DNA from: a virus
Length of the DNA stretch: 60,165 nucleotides
Direction: 5' to 3' (one strand)
Virus record (IMG/VR): IMGVR_UViG_3300007775_000011
Span: 1-60,165 of that record
Below the pieces are notes generated by a model. The model did not search any database and was not told the origin of the DNA. It was given only the letters and a program-made list of their open reading frames with translations. The translations under genes and the position numbers were made by a program. This document shows, one piece after another, positions 27,341 through 36,895 of the stretch (the stretch's first letter is position 1; each line of letters begins with the position of its first letter).

Positions 27341-27814
27341 ATGGAAAAGCGAGAAAAAACTTTTGAAGACAGACTCTATATTATTTTGACGCCACCGGTT
27401 CTCAAGGCTATGCCTTTATGTACAAAGGTAATGGTATTATTGGGGCCGGTGATAGGGTCTTTGGGAAAAGATGTTAAAAAAGGTGGATGGGATGCTTTTT
27501 CTCAAGCTGTATCTATAATGGATGCTGATACAGTTCAAAATTTGATGATATCTGCAGTTAAGATGTCTCAATTAACATTTGACGGAGTTTTGTTGACTGA
27601 TGATTTAAATTTTGAACGACACTTTGGACAATATCGTCAAGATTTATACCAGGTATGTCTTTGGTGCTTGTGGGAGAGCGTGAAGGATTTTTTACCCATT
27701 CAGGGACTCTCCACCCTGAAAGATCTGGAGAAGAAACTGAACAAGAGCAAGGAAGGATTTGGGAACCAGATGAAGACCGAAACAACATCAAGCTCCCAGA
27801 AGGATGGACAGTAG
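27341..27814 (+). CDS. tail assembly chaperone, short form (G-type)
   Basis: The 157-residue zero-frame product keeps the tape measure protein soluble during tail assembly. It is the usual small protein between the tube gene and the tape measure, and contains the slippery heptamer at 27688-27694. Ribosome site AAAGGAG. Confidence 0.75.
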   Translation: MEKREKTFEDRLYIILTPPVLKAMPLCTKVMVLLGPVIGSLGKDVKKGGWDAFSQAVSIMDADTVQNLMISAVKMSQLTFDGVLLTDDLNFERHFGQYRQDLYQVCLWCLWESVKDFLPIQGLSTLKDLEKKLNKSKEGFGNQMKTETTSSSQKDGQ

Positions 27815-27975
27815 ATTGGTGGCTTGGTCGGCCTGTCTGGGCTGGTATGTGTTCTTGGAATGAACTGGGTGATGGTAGTATAACAATAAAGGATTTACTT
27901 CAAATGCATCGAAGTCTTAATTTGAAAGATTGGATTGAAAAGAAATCCTATGAACTTAATAAGGAGGGGTCTTGA
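27341..27975 (+). CDS. tail assembly chaperone, -1 frameshift form (GT-type)
   Basis: A -1 slip at 27688-27694 joins the N-terminal 117 residues of the short form to the overlapping frame ending at 27975. The extension contains LPEGWTVDWWLGRPVWAGM and a helical KDLLQMHRSLNLKDWIEKK end. The extension frame has no ribosome site of its own. This G/GT arrangement is conserved across long-tailed phages. Confidence 0.8.
27688..27694 (+). promoter_or_regulatory. slippery heptamer T TTT TTA for -1 frameshifting
   Basis: In the zero frame the codons are GAT TTT TTA; both tRNAs can re-pair after a one-base slip to TTT TTT. The frame entered continues open to 27975. Matches the X XXY YYZ rule exactly. 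Confidence 0.85.
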
Positions 27976-27976
27976 A

Positions 27977-28258
27977 ATGCCAACTGGGGTTTTAACAGTA
28001 GATATTAACCAAGCTATTGTTTTATTGGTTGGAGTAGTTGGGGTTAAAATTTTATATAATTTGGTAGATGTTCTTTTTGCCAAATATAAAACATCTAGAG
28101 ATCATCTTTCCAAAGAAGAATTCCACACTATTTGTGAAAGCAGACGTTCCCGGTGTTCTAATACTCTGACTAAAAAAGTGGATGCTATAGCCAAAGTCAC
28201 CTTGGCCATGGCAGTAAAAATGAATATTGACGTTAAAGATATTGAGGGGTTATTGTAA
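27977..28258 (+). CDS. hypothetical protein with one N-terminal membrane helix
   Basis: The 93-residue protein begins at 27977, after AAGGAGG. Residues about 9-28 are hydrophobic (INQAIVLLVGVVGVKILYNL), followed by a charged, helical C-terminal part. It sits between the chaperone and the tape measure and overlaps the latter by one base. Function unknown. Confidence 0.65.
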   Translation: MPTGVLTVDINQAIVLLVGVVGVKILYNLVDVLFAKYKTSRDHLSKEEFHTICESRRSRCSNTLTKKVDAIAKVTLAMAVKMNIDVKDIEGLL

Positions 28259-29847
28259 TGCCTTCGGTTATTGATGAACTTGTCACGATATTGGGTATTG
28301 AAGTTGATGGAGGGGTTGGAAAAACTCTCCAAACTTTTAATGCTGGTTTAGATTCTGTAACAAGATTTGCAGGTTGGGCCGGGGCCGCTTTAATAGCCAC
28401 TGCCGGTTCAATTGCTTATTTTACAGAAAGAACAGCTGAAAGTACCGCTGAATTGGACAAGTTTCATCAATTAACTGGTATTAGTACCGATAATGTTCAG
28501 GGGCTAATGCATGCAGTAGAACAAGTTGGGGGAGAAGCAGACAATTTAAAATCAGATTTAATGGGATTGACTAAATCAATGTCAAGTCCTGTTCCCGGAG
28601 AATTCAATCATACTCTCTTTATGATGGGCGTTAATGTCCGAAAGAGTAATGGAGAAATTAAAAAAGCAGATGAGATTTTACTAGATGTAGCTGATAAAAT
28701 GAAAGGTATGTCTAGTATAGAGCAATTACAATGGGGTAGTAAAATTGGTCTGAGTGACGATACCATTTTATTACTCCAGGAAGGTCGGGAAGCAATTGAA
28801 GGATTACAGCAACAAGCTGCTGACATCCCAACTATTGTCAATAAAGAAAACATACGAAACGCAAGAGAATTCATAACTCAAATGAAAATGATCAGGCGGG
28901 TTATTACATATATATCACAAGAAGCGACCAGTGCGGCTGGACCTGCTTTAAAATCTATTGTAAAAGATATGACCCAGTGGCTTAAAATGAACCGGGAATT
29001 TATTCAAATGGGTCTTCGGAATTTCATTGAAGGTATTGTATCTGGATTTAAAAGATTTGGATATTGGATAAAATCCATAAAAGAAGCTTTTGATAATTTC
29101 CTACCTGGAGTTGGTAAATTTATTGAAGGATTTACTGATATGCAGGTTATTAGTTCGGTTGTATTTGCTATTCTTTCTAGTTTAGCAATTGTAATTGGAA
29201 TTGCCGCCGCTAAATTTATAATAATTGGAGCGGCTATAACGGCAGTTGCTTTGGCTTTTGAAGATTTTATTGTTTATTTACAAGGCGGTGAATCTGTTTT
29301 TGGAAGTCTAATTGAATGGACTGAAAAGTTATATGAAAAGTTTTCTAATCGTTTTCCGGCTTTATCTGGTTTTTTAGGGGATTTAGCAGAAGTATTAAAA
29401 GGATCGGTTTTAATAGCTGTTGATGCTGTAAAAAATTCTTTTGATTTATTATGGGAAGGATTAAAAATGATTGGCGGGGGATTAGTTTGGCTTTTAGATA
29501 AAATTAACTCTGGCCTTGGAAAAATGGGATATGGAACCAAGTCTATATCAGATCAGATTCAAGATAATATGAAAAATATGAGGGAATCTTCTGATTCATT
29601 TTTAAAAGGTTTCGTAAAAGATGCCCAAAATTTTAATCTAAATGCATCAGCTCAAATAAATGCTCCGAAAGTTAAAGCTGGTATAAATAGAGGTTCTCAG
29701 AAAACAATACACCAGAAAACAGAAGTAAAAAATGATTTTCATATAACTGGTTCTAATGCGCAAGAAATAGCGGATGCAGCATCTGAAAAAATGGAAATGA
29801 CTATGCATAAAATTTTTCCGGGCGGTTTAGCCCCTGTGGTGGATTAA
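28258..29847 (+). CDS. tape measure protein
   Basis: Sets tail length and leaves with DNA on injection. The 529-residue protein has an N-terminal helical domain (FHQLTGISTDNVQGLMHAVE is typical of phage tape measures), a hydrophobic central segment (about residues 298-340) and a Lys/Asn-rich C-terminus with a DFHITGSNAQEIADAASEKM end. Length suggests a fairly short contractile tail. Confidence 0.85.
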   Translation: MPSVIDELVTILGIEVDGGVGKTLQTFNAGLDSVTRFAGWAGAALIATAGSIAYFTERTAESTAELDKFHQLTGISTDNVQGLMHAVEQVGGEADNLKSDLMGLTKSMSSPVPGEFNHTLFMMGVNVRKSNGEIKKADEILLDVADKMKGMSSIEQLQWGSKIGLSDDTILLLQEGREAIEGLQQQAADIPTIVNKENIRNAREFITQMKMIRRVITYISQEATSAAGPALKSIVKDMTQWLKMNREFIQMGLRNFIEGIVSGFKRFGYWIKSIKEAFDNFLPGVGKFIEGFTDMQVISSVVFAILSSLAIVIGIAAAKFIIIGAAITAVALAFEDFIVYLQGGESVFGSLIEWTEKLYEKFSNRFPALSGFLGDLAEVLKGSVLIAVDAVKNSFDLLWEGLKMIGGGLVWLLDKINSGLGKMGYGTKSISDQIQDNMKNMRESSDSFLKGFVKDAQNFNLNASAQINAPKVKAGINRGSQKTIHQKTEVKNDFHITGSNAQEIADAASEKMEMTMHKIFPGGLAPVVD

Positions 29848-29848
29848 T

Positions 29849-30529
29849 ATGGCTATTTCAGACAGATTAAGAGTTGTTGCTAATTCTTTGGTTGGTGGTA
29901 ATATTGTTACTATTTTGGCACGCTCCGCAATCAGATTGAATGCATTACGACAAGCAGCTATTTTTGAGGCTAAAAGAAATCAAGTTTATTCCCAAACAGT
30001 TCCTTATCAACCACCGGCCCCTCTTATAGCTGGGGTACCTGTTTCTGCCCGATTACAAGAAACCTATTCATATACATCTAGTCCTACGCAACATGCCGTT
30101 GAGAGCGGGGCTATTTTAACGGATCATGTAATTGTTCAGCCCATCAAAATTAATTTATCTTTTGAGGTTTCCAACTTCCAAGATGGCGTTGCTGAGTATG
30201 CTCTTATACTGCTTGAAGATATGTGGAAAAATCGAAGACCTTTGGAGTTAATTACAGAACATAAAAAAATTCAAGATATGGTTTTAATTAATCTTCAAGC
30301 AGACAATTCTGCTCCGGTTTGGGGTAAATTAGTTTTCCGGGCAACATTCCAACAAATTAAATTAGTAAGTTTGGAAACAATAGATTATCCAGAGGAAAAA
30401 CTGAGACCAGCAGATACTACAGGTGGTCCAGATACTTTTTTGAGTTCGGAATCAGCTACTAATCAAGGATTACAGCAACCAAAAGATGTATCTGGTGCTG
30501 CTAGATTATGGGAGTTATTTACAGGATGA
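29849..30529 (+). CDS. baseplate/tail protein (Dit-like)
   Basis: The 226-residue protein follows the tape measure and contains HAVESGAILTDHVIVQPIKINLSFEVSNF, the pattern of Dit-like or LysM-associated proteins that form the hub beneath the tube. Exact family not certain. Overlaps the next gene. Confidence 0.6.
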   Translation: MAISDRLRVVANSLVGGNIVTILARSAIRLNALRQAAIFEAKRNQVYSQTVPYQPPAPLIAGVPVSARLQETYSYTSSPTQHAVESGAILTDHVIVQPIKINLSFEVSNFQDGVAEYALILLEDMWKNRRPLELITEHKKIQDMVLINLQADNSAPVWGKLVFRATFQQIKLVSLETIDYPEEKLRPADTTGGPDTFLSSESATNQGLQQPKDVSGAARLWELFTG

Positions 30530-30855
30530 AAATAATTGAATTAGAGCCCAGAGGACAAGGAACAACTTCTGTTGATTTAGAGGATGCCATTGTCACTTTT
30601 GTCACTAGATATAATTATTCAGCTAATTGCTGGACTTTAGATTTAATTGATGCTGAAGATAACCCTATATTAATGGGGTTAATGCTTATTCCCAATATTG
30701 ATGTTTTAATTCCATATGCAGAACAAAAAGAATTATATGGATCATTAGTATTGGTGGAAAAAGAAACTGATGATTATCAAGATCCAGATAGATTAGGGGT
30801 AGATACTAAATTAATTTGGTATGCTCCCGGTGAGGAAATAAATATTTTAACATGA
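30526..30855 (+). CDS. baseplate plug-like protein
   Basis: The 109-residue protein starts at the ATG at 30526 (ACAGGATG). The pattern YNYSANCWTLDLIDAEDNPILMG and LIWYAPGEE matches small baseplate-plug proteins placed before the hub gene in this tail type. Overlaps both neighbours. Confidence 0.6.
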   Translation: MKIIELEPRGQGTTSVDLEDAIVTFVTRYNYSANCWTLDLIDAEDNPILMGLMLIPNIDVLIPYAEQKELYGSLVLVEKETDDYQDPDRLGVDTKLIWYAPGEEINILT

Positions 30856-31745
30856 GTGATCAACCGTTTTTAAGACAAGTTGAACTATTGATCGGCCCTT
30901 TATCGGAATGGAGGGGGGGTGGAAACCAAGATCAGGCATTGCGTATTTATAGTGATGGAACTCAAGATCATTTACGGGTTAAGTTTTCGATTCATAAACA
31001 TCTTATTTCAACGGCAACTCCAACAGTTATTTCTGTTTATAATCTTTCAGCGGGGTTAAGAGCTGCTTTGAGAAAATCAGAAGCACAGATTGTTTTAAAT
31101 ATCGGTTGGGAGAATAGAGGATTGACACAAGTTTTTGTAGGTTCTTTATTAGCGGCAGTACATGAAAGACAGGGCGGGGATATTGTAACTAATTTAATAA
31201 GTTTAGCTGGTTTTGGTGGGATATCAAGATCAGTTTATAGTATCACTTATAATAATCAAACTCAGATCAGTACTATCGTAAAAGATTTTGCATCTCAAAT
31301 TCCGGGAATTAAAATTGATCCAAAATTAATCAATATCAAAGGAACTACTGTCCGGGCCCAGGGATGGTCTTTTGCAGGACATACAAGTGAGGGTTTAGAT
31401 AGATTGGCTCGAATGTTCGGATTTAGCTGGTGGATAAATAACGGCTATTTTAACGCTCTAAGCGATAATAAAGCACTTCAGGGGGGTAGGGTATTAATTA
31501 GTAGTAAAAACGGTTCTCTATTAAAGGCAGAGCCTATGTTAGCCTCACCTATGCAGAAACAAGCAGGGACAACTATCCAATCAATTCTTAATCCTGATAT
31601 TGAGCCGGGGAAATTAATTCAATTAGAAAGTGAAGTTAATCCAAAGTTAAATGGAGAATATAAAGTTCATACTTTAAGTCATTCAGGTGATACTTTCGGA
31701 AATGATTGGCGGTCAAGTATTGAAAGTTGGATTCAGGTAATTTAA
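30852..31745 (+). CDS. baseplate hub protein (gpD/gp44-like)
   Basis: The 297-residue protein resembles late-control hub proteins: two beta-rich domains, ISVYNLSAGLRAAL, LARMFGFSWWINNGYF and the hub-type end GEYKVHTLSHSGDTFGNDW. It would form the trimeric hub holding the spike. Confidence 0.7.
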   Translation: MSDQPFLRQVELLIGPLSEWRGGGNQDQALRIYSDGTQDHLRVKFSIHKHLISTATPTVISVYNLSAGLRAALRKSEAQIVLNIGWENRGLTQVFVGSLLAAVHERQGGDIVTNLISLAGFGGISRSVYSITYNNQTQISTIVKDFASQIPGIKIDPKLINIKGTTVRAQGWSFAGHTSEGLDRLARMFGFSWWINNGYFNALSDNKALQGGRVLISSKNGSLLKAEPMLASPMQKQAGTTIQSILNPDIEPGKLIQLESEVNPKLNGEYKVHTLSHSGDTFGNDWRSSIESWIQVI

Positions 31746-32602
31746 TGGATAATCGAATACAAAAAGATAAAGATTCTGCATTAAAAGAAACAATTGATCG
31801 TGCTATGTCTCGATTAAACACTTGTATTCCTGGTATTATAGAATCATTTGATACTTCTAATCAAACAGCTGAAGTATCACCGGCTATAAGAATGAGAGTG
31901 AGTATTGAAGGAGAAGATACCCAATTTATTGATCTTCCAAAAATTATTCAGGTGCCTTTAGTTTTTCCTTATGCGGCTACTGCTGGTTTTGCTCTTACTC
32001 TTCCGGTAAAAAAAGGTGATTCTTGTCTTTTAGTTTTTTCACAAAGGGCTATTGATAATTGGCATGATAAAGGAGGGATACAAACCCCGGAAGTTGAGGG
32101 GGTTTCTGGCAGGCACCATGATTTAACAGATGCCTTTGCTATAATGGCCCCTGCTGCTATTCCTGATGTTTTGGGAAGTTGGCAATCAGATGCTATTGAA
32201 TTGAGGAATAAAGCAAGAACATCCCGACTTACTGTAACAGATAGTAAAGTAGAAACTAAAGTGGCATCAACTTCTTTTGTTGTTAATTCAGACGGAACCA
32301 TAATTGGGACTTGTGATTCTATGACAGTCACGGCAAGTACTAAAGTGACTATGACAACCCCTCTTGTTGAATGTTCTGCGAATGTAACAATTGGTGGTAA
32401 TTTAACAGTAACTGGATTGACTATAACCGGGGGTTTATCTTCTCTTGGGACATATGGAGCTGGAATTGCTACTTTCTCCGGTGGTCTTACAAATACCGGG
32501 GGAGATATTTCTAGTGATGGTATATCTCTTGAAAGTCATACCCATCCACAAGGAAGTGATTCAAATGGAGATTCACAACAAGATACAGGAGGGCCGCAAT
32601 AA
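31745..32602 (+). CDS. baseplate spike protein (gp138-like)
   Basis: Membrane-puncturing spike. The 285-residue protein starts at 31745. Residues about 15-110 look like a gp138 N-terminal OB fold (GIIESFDTSNQTAEVSPAIRM, FSQRAIDNW), followed by a beta-helix-like region with Thr/Val/Gly repeats and a C-terminal SHTHP motif, a His-x-His typical of an iron-binding spike tip. Confidence 0.8.
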   Translation: MDNRIQKDKDSALKETIDRAMSRLNTCIPGIIESFDTSNQTAEVSPAIRMRVSIEGEDTQFIDLPKIIQVPLVFPYAATAGFALTLPVKKGDSCLLVFSQRAIDNWHDKGGIQTPEVEGVSGRHHDLTDAFAIMAPAAIPDVLGSWQSDAIELRNKARTSRLTVTDSKVETKVASTSFVVNSDGTIIGTCDSMTVTASTKVTMTTPLVECSANVTIGGNLTVTGLTITGGLSSLGTYGAGIATFSGGLTNTGGDISSDGISLESHTHPQGSDSNGDSQQDTGGPQ

Positions 32603-32982
32603 TGGCTTTTACATGGGGCATTGATTTATCTCATTTTGATCTTGTAATTGGGACAGATGGAAAATTATTAACTGTTTACGGGGCTGAAGAAGTTCGGCAG
32701 CGTATTTTAGTGACTCTTCAACACCATTGGCAAGAATATTTTAGAAATGTTCCTGCTGGAATTCCTTGGTATGATTACATTTTAGGAAGTAAAAATAAAC
32801 AAATTGTGGAAGCTTTATTACGCAGGGCCATATTAGATGTTCCTGACGTATTTAGTATTTTATCTTTAAAATTATATCCCCCAACTTCAACTAATAGAAA
32901 TTATGAATTAGATACATTAGTTGAAGTATTAGGGGATGATTCACCAGAAATGATCCAATTAACTGAATCTCTTATAATATAA
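32602..32982 (+). CDS. baseplate wedge protein (gp25/DUF2634-like)
   Basis: The 126-residue protein has LTVYGAEEVRQRILVTLQHHWQEYFRN and PWYDYILGSK, the gp25/DUF2634 pattern of the wedge component that contacts the sheath. Starts on the spike stop (TAATG) and precedes baseplate J as in related tails. Confidence 0.8.
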   Translation: MAFTWGIDLSHFDLVIGTDGKLLTVYGAEEVRQRILVTLQHHWQEYFRNVPAGIPWYDYILGSKNKQIVEALLRRAILDVPDVFSILSLKLYPPTSTNRNYELDTLVEVLGDDSPEMIQLTESLII

Positions 32983-32996
32983 GGGGGGAGATTATT

Positions 32997-34217
32997 ATGT
33001 CCTATGGAGTAACAGATGAAGGGTTTGTTTTAAAAAGGCTTGATGATATTTTATCTGATTTAATCAGTGAATTATCCACAATAACAGATCCCCAATCAGG
33101 TGAAAGTTTAACCCCTGATTTAACTGATGAAAATGATCCTCTAGTACAAATTATTAATGCTTTTGGTGATGGATTATCAGATGCTTGGGAAGTTTTACAA
33201 CTTTCCTATAATCAATATGATCCTTTAAAAGCAACCGGGGCCGGTTTATCAGGGCTGGTTCAATTGAATGCTTTAACTAGAAAAGCTGGTACAGAAACAA
33301 CGGTTACTTTAACAATGTCTGGTGATGCTGGTTTAAATATAACAGCAGGTAAAAAAGTTTCAACATTAGATGATTCTGTTGTTTTTACTCTCCCGGCATG
33401 GACGTTTGATGGGGGCGGTTCTGCTTCTGTAATTGGTACTGCTACAGAAAAGGGAGTTTTGGAAGCGGCGGCAGGGGAAGTTGTAAAAATAGTAACACCA
33501 ATATCTGGTTGGGATTCAGTAACAAACGCATCAGATGCTATTCCCGGTACTGCTGAAGAAACAGATACTGAATTAAGAGCAAGACAACAAAATAGTACTT
33601 CAGCAACTGGATCTTCTTTTGTAGATGCTCTTTATGGGGCTTTATCCGCATTAGATGGGGTTGAATATACTAAAGTTTATCAGAATTTAACTTTAGTGAC
33701 TGATGCTCGAAGTATTCCCGGTAAAACTGTTGCGGTTGTTATACAGGGCGGTGATGATGATGAAATTTCAGAAACTATATTTCAAAGACTTCCTGCTGGT
33801 GCCGGAACATTTGGGACAACCGCAACAGAACAAACTGATACCCAAGGAATAGTATATCCCATTTTATTTTCTAGACCAGCTGGAATTGATATATATGTTG
33901 AAATTGAAATTGAAGTAATTGACACTGATTTATGGCCAACAGATGGACAAGATATCATGAAAGCTGATATTCTTACCTATGTAACATCAGGTGCCTCAGC
34001 TATTGGAATAACATCTGGATATGATCGTGATGGATATATTCCTGGAGAAGATGTTTATGCTTCTGAATTATATACCCCAATTAATAAACAAAAAGGAATT
34101 AGAATCAATAGTGTTTTAGTAGGGACAAGTGATCCCGGTTCTGCATCTTCTGTTTCGATTGCTTGGAATGAAATAGCATCTTTTGATACCGCCAATATAA
34201 ATATTACGGAAATATAA
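32997..34217 (+). CDS. baseplate J-like protein
   Basis: Wedge protein. The 406-residue product has the baseplate J features: GAGLSGLVQLNALTRKAGTET, AIPGTAEETDTELRARQQN and a C-terminal VYASELYTPINKQKGI region. Good ribosome site (AAGGGGGG). Confidence 0.85.
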   Translation: MSYGVTDEGFVLKRLDDILSDLISELSTITDPQSGESLTPDLTDENDPLVQIINAFGDGLSDAWEVLQLSYNQYDPLKATGAGLSGLVQLNALTRKAGTETTVTLTMSGDAGLNITAGKKVSTLDDSVVFTLPAWTFDGGGSASVIGTATEKGVLEAAAGEVVKIVTPISGWDSVTNASDAIPGTAEETDTELRARQQNSTSATGSSFVDALYGALSALDGVEYTKVYQNLTLVTDARSIPGKTVAVVIQGGDDDEISETIFQRLPAGAGTFGTTATEQTDTQGIVYPILFSRPAGIDIYVEIEIEVIDTDLWPTDGQDIMKADILTYVTSGASAIGITSGYDRDGYIPGEDVYASELYTPINKQKGIRINSVLVGTSDPGSASSVSIAWNEIASFDTANINITEI

Positions 34218-34219
34218 AT

Positions 34220-34924
34220 ATGGCTTTTACATCTATTACCCCGGAACAAAAAGACAGTTTGACAAGAGCTATTGCAAGAACATTATTGCAATTTAGGAAT
34301 AGTCCTGTATTTCAGTATATTCTTGAAGCTTTTATTACTGAAATACAAGCTTTTCAAGATGCTGCTTTTGATCTTATACAGAATAGAGGGCCGGCAGATG
34401 CAACTGGAGTTAATTTGGAAGCTATTGGAAGAATAGTTGGACAAGACAGAACTATATTTGATTATTCTGAATTAGCTTGGTTTGCTGCTGATACTATCGG
34501 ACAGGGAGCTGACCAAGCTCCGGTTTGGGTTACCAATGCCCCTTTAACTGAATCTATTGAAGCTGATGATACTTGGTATAGACAATTAATTGAAGGTAGG
34601 GTACATAGAAATTTTACCCAATATGGATCAATCCCGGAAATACAAGAAGTAGCCAGAATCACTTTTGGAATTGAATTAAGTATATATAGAACAGGGCCGA
34701 TGGTAGTTCAATTGGCAGTACCAAGTTCAATTCCTACTTGGATTTTAAATTATTTAACTAAAACATTTCAAAATAATTATGTAGAAAATCAATATTATTT
34801 ACCATATCCAGCGACAATGTCTATTGATTCTGTATTAATAATGCCGGAAACTTCATTCACACCTGATGTGGCGGGAGCCGGTGCAGATGTTGGGGTAGCA
34901 GCTGTAGCTATCCCTATTTCATAA
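34220..34924 (+). CDS. baseplate protein (DUF2612-like)
   Basis: The 234-residue protein follows J and contains VNLEAIGRIVGQDR and WYRQLIEGRVHRNFTQYGS, the DUF2612 pattern (gp53/tail protein I position). It probably links baseplate and fibres. Confidence 0.7.
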   Translation: MAFTSITPEQKDSLTRAIARTLLQFRNSPVFQYILEAFITEIQAFQDAAFDLIQNRGPADATGVNLEAIGRIVGQDRTIFDYSELAWFAADTIGQGADQAPVWVTNAPLTESIEADDTWYRQLIEGRVHRNFTQYGSIPEIQEVARITFGIELSIYRTGPMVVQLAVPSSIPTWILNYLTKTFQNNYVENQYYLPYPATMSIDSVLIMPETSFTPDVAGAGADVGVAAVAIPIS

Positions 34925-34943
34925 TTTAAGGAGGGTTTAAAAA

Positions 34944-36575
34944 ATGGCGCAAAGAGATCAAAATATACCTGCAGTTTGGGCTGATGGAGCTGCTGATGTT
35001 CCGGCCTCCCCTGTTGCTTCAACAACATATAGAAAATCTTCAATTTCAGCGGGGGATATAACATCAGCCTGGCCATATTCTCAAGTTGTGGATAGTGCTA
35101 TTCACAATGAGGTTTTAGGAAGATTGACATATTTAATGAAGGAGTTGGAAGAAAGATCAGTTTTGATTTGGTCTCCTAATACAGAATATAAAACTGGGAC
35201 TTATTGTCTTGGACCTACAAATTTTTTACGATATATGGCAACCCAAGATTCTACCAATGAAAATCCCGAAGACGAAACCGGTGAATGGATTTTGGTAGAT
35301 TTGAGACAAACTATTGAAACAACAGCATCAGCTACTTCTACTGCTTTGGGATTATCTCTTTTTCATGAAATTAGTGGAACTGCTACAATAACCGGATTTA
35401 CTGGAATTGCTGGAGTAGTTTATCACTGTAGAGCAATTGGGGCTTTTACTCTTACTCACCACGCTACTGATTTAATAATAACCCAAGGCGGTGCTAATAT
35501 TACTGTAGCAGCAGGAGATACATTTGATGTTCAAATGCTTACGACTACCACGGCGCGGATTGTTAACTATATAAATGTAACCGGATACTCAAATACTCAG
35601 AACAACACTAATGTTGGCGCAGGATATAACGTATTCAACTCTTTCACTACCGGAACAGATAATACGGTAGTTGGATATGCTGCATTTTCAAACACAGGGA
35701 CAACTCAGTATTATGCTACCGCTATTGGAAAATACTCATTAAGGAATGTTAATAACGCTAATTATCCTACAGCAGTTGGATATCAATCTGCTGAGGCTCT
35801 CACTACTGGATCACACACAACTGCAATAGGGTATAATTCATTAAGAAGTGTCACCACGGCAGACTATAACACAGCGGTAGGTGGGGCTGCGGCAGAACTT
35901 ACTACTGGCAGCAGAAATACAGCTATTGGAGCTAATGCTCTGGGAGTAAACACAACTGGCGGGTATAATACTGCTGTTGGCGCATTGGCTCTTGATAGCG
36001 CAGACGCAACAGGGAATACAGCCGTTGGAGCTGGAGCTGGTGGAGCTGTAACCTCCGGAGGGAATAATACAATAATTGGTCAAGCTGGGTTGTCTCTTAC
36101 TACAGGGAGTAATAATACCATTATTGGTAATTCGGCTGGGTCTAGCTCTTCTCCATCCGGACAACTAACCACCGAAAGCAACAGAATCTGTCTTGGTGAT
36201 ACTAGTGTAACAAATGCTTATATAAAAGTTGCTTGGACAGTCACCTCAGATGCAAGAGATAAGGCAGATGTGACAGACTTCAACCACGGGCTTGACTATA
36301 TCTCTCAATTGCGACCTGTGAATTTTGTATGGGATGATCGAAGTAGTTATGAAAATGGGGTATCTGATGGTTCAAAGAAAAAGGATAAAATACAACTTGG
36401 TTTTTTAGCTCAAGAGGTTAGCGATGTTGAAAAGAGTTTATGTATTGATAATGATTGCATAGTTGATACAAGCAATACGGAACTATTCGGGATGCAGGAA
36501 ACTAAATTAATACCCGTCCTGGTAAACGCTATCAAAGAATTACAAGAAAGATTGATAAAATTAGAAAGCAAATGA
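34944..36575 (+). CDS. tail fibre with YadA-like repeats and S74 chaperone
   Basis: Receptor-binding fibre. The 543-residue protein has an N-terminal attachment region, a small domain with WSPNTEYKTGTYCLGPTNF, then YadA-head-like repeats (TAIGYNSL, TAVGGAA, TAIGANAL, TAVGALAL; about residues 230-400) and a C-terminal intramolecular chaperone of the peptidase S74 family (WTVTSDARDKADV, LGFLAQEV). S74 chaperones cut themselves off after trimerisation; the Ser of TSDARDK is the expected catalytic residue. Confidence 0.85.
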   Translation: MAQRDQNIPAVWADGAADVPASPVASTTYRKSSISAGDITSAWPYSQVVDSAIHNEVLGRLTYLMKELEERSVLIWSPNTEYKTGTYCLGPTNFLRYMATQDSTNENPEDETGEWILVDLRQTIETTASATSTALGLSLFHEISGTATITGFTGIAGVVYHCRAIGAFTLTHHATDLIITQGGANITVAAGDTFDVQMLTTTTARIVNYINVTGYSNTQNNTNVGAGYNVFNSFTTGTDNTVVGYAAFSNTGTTQYYATAIGKYSLRNVNNANYPTAVGYQSAEALTTGSHTTAIGYNSLRSVTTADYNTAVGGAAAELTTGSRNTAIGANALGVNTTGGYNTAVGALALDSADATGNTAVGAGAGGAVTSGGNNTIIGQAGLSLTTGSNNTIIGNSAGSSSSPSGQLTTESNRICLGDTSVTNAYIKVAWTVTSDARDKADVTDFNHGLDYISQLRPVNFVWDDRSSYENGVSDGSKKKDKIQLGFLAQEVSDVEKSLCIDNDCIVDTSNTELFGMQETKLIPVLVNAIKELQERLIKLESK

Positions 36576-36895
36576 AATATACCTTAATCATAATCGCAAT
36601 TATCTGTTGCAGTTGCACAAAGATGGAGATTGCCACAAACTCTTTGCTGGTTGCCGATTGGTCACAGACAAGGCAATTCCCGGATAATAATATTGAAGAG
36701 AAAAACATCATACTTGGTAAATATCCAAGCAAAGAACATATTAATTATTATTTTGCCGGTTGTCTATTGACAAACACAATTTTACACAGAACATTGCCAG
36801 ACAAGTATTTAGATTATTACCAGAAAGGATTAATAATTGTTCAGGTTGGTGCTATATCTAACAATTATAGTCTAGGGGTAAGGGTTAAATTTTAA
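36572..36895 (+). CDS. phage lipoprotein
   Basis: The 107-residue product has a short lysine start, a hydrophobic stretch and a lipobox-like end (IIAIICCSC, about residues 6-14), then a mature domain with VADWSQTRQFPDNN and a TM-like segment near YYFAGCLLTNTIL. Such proteins are common near lysis or fibre genes; a role in host envelope or spanin-like lysis is possible but not shown. Meets the minus-strand Rad50 C-lobe gene tail to tail with no gap. Confidence 0.65.
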   Translation: MKYTLIIIAIICCSCTKMEIATNSLLVADWSQTRQFPDNNIEEKNIILGKYPSKEHINYYFAGCLLTNTILHRTLPDKYLDYYQKGLIIVQVGAISNNYSLGVRVKF

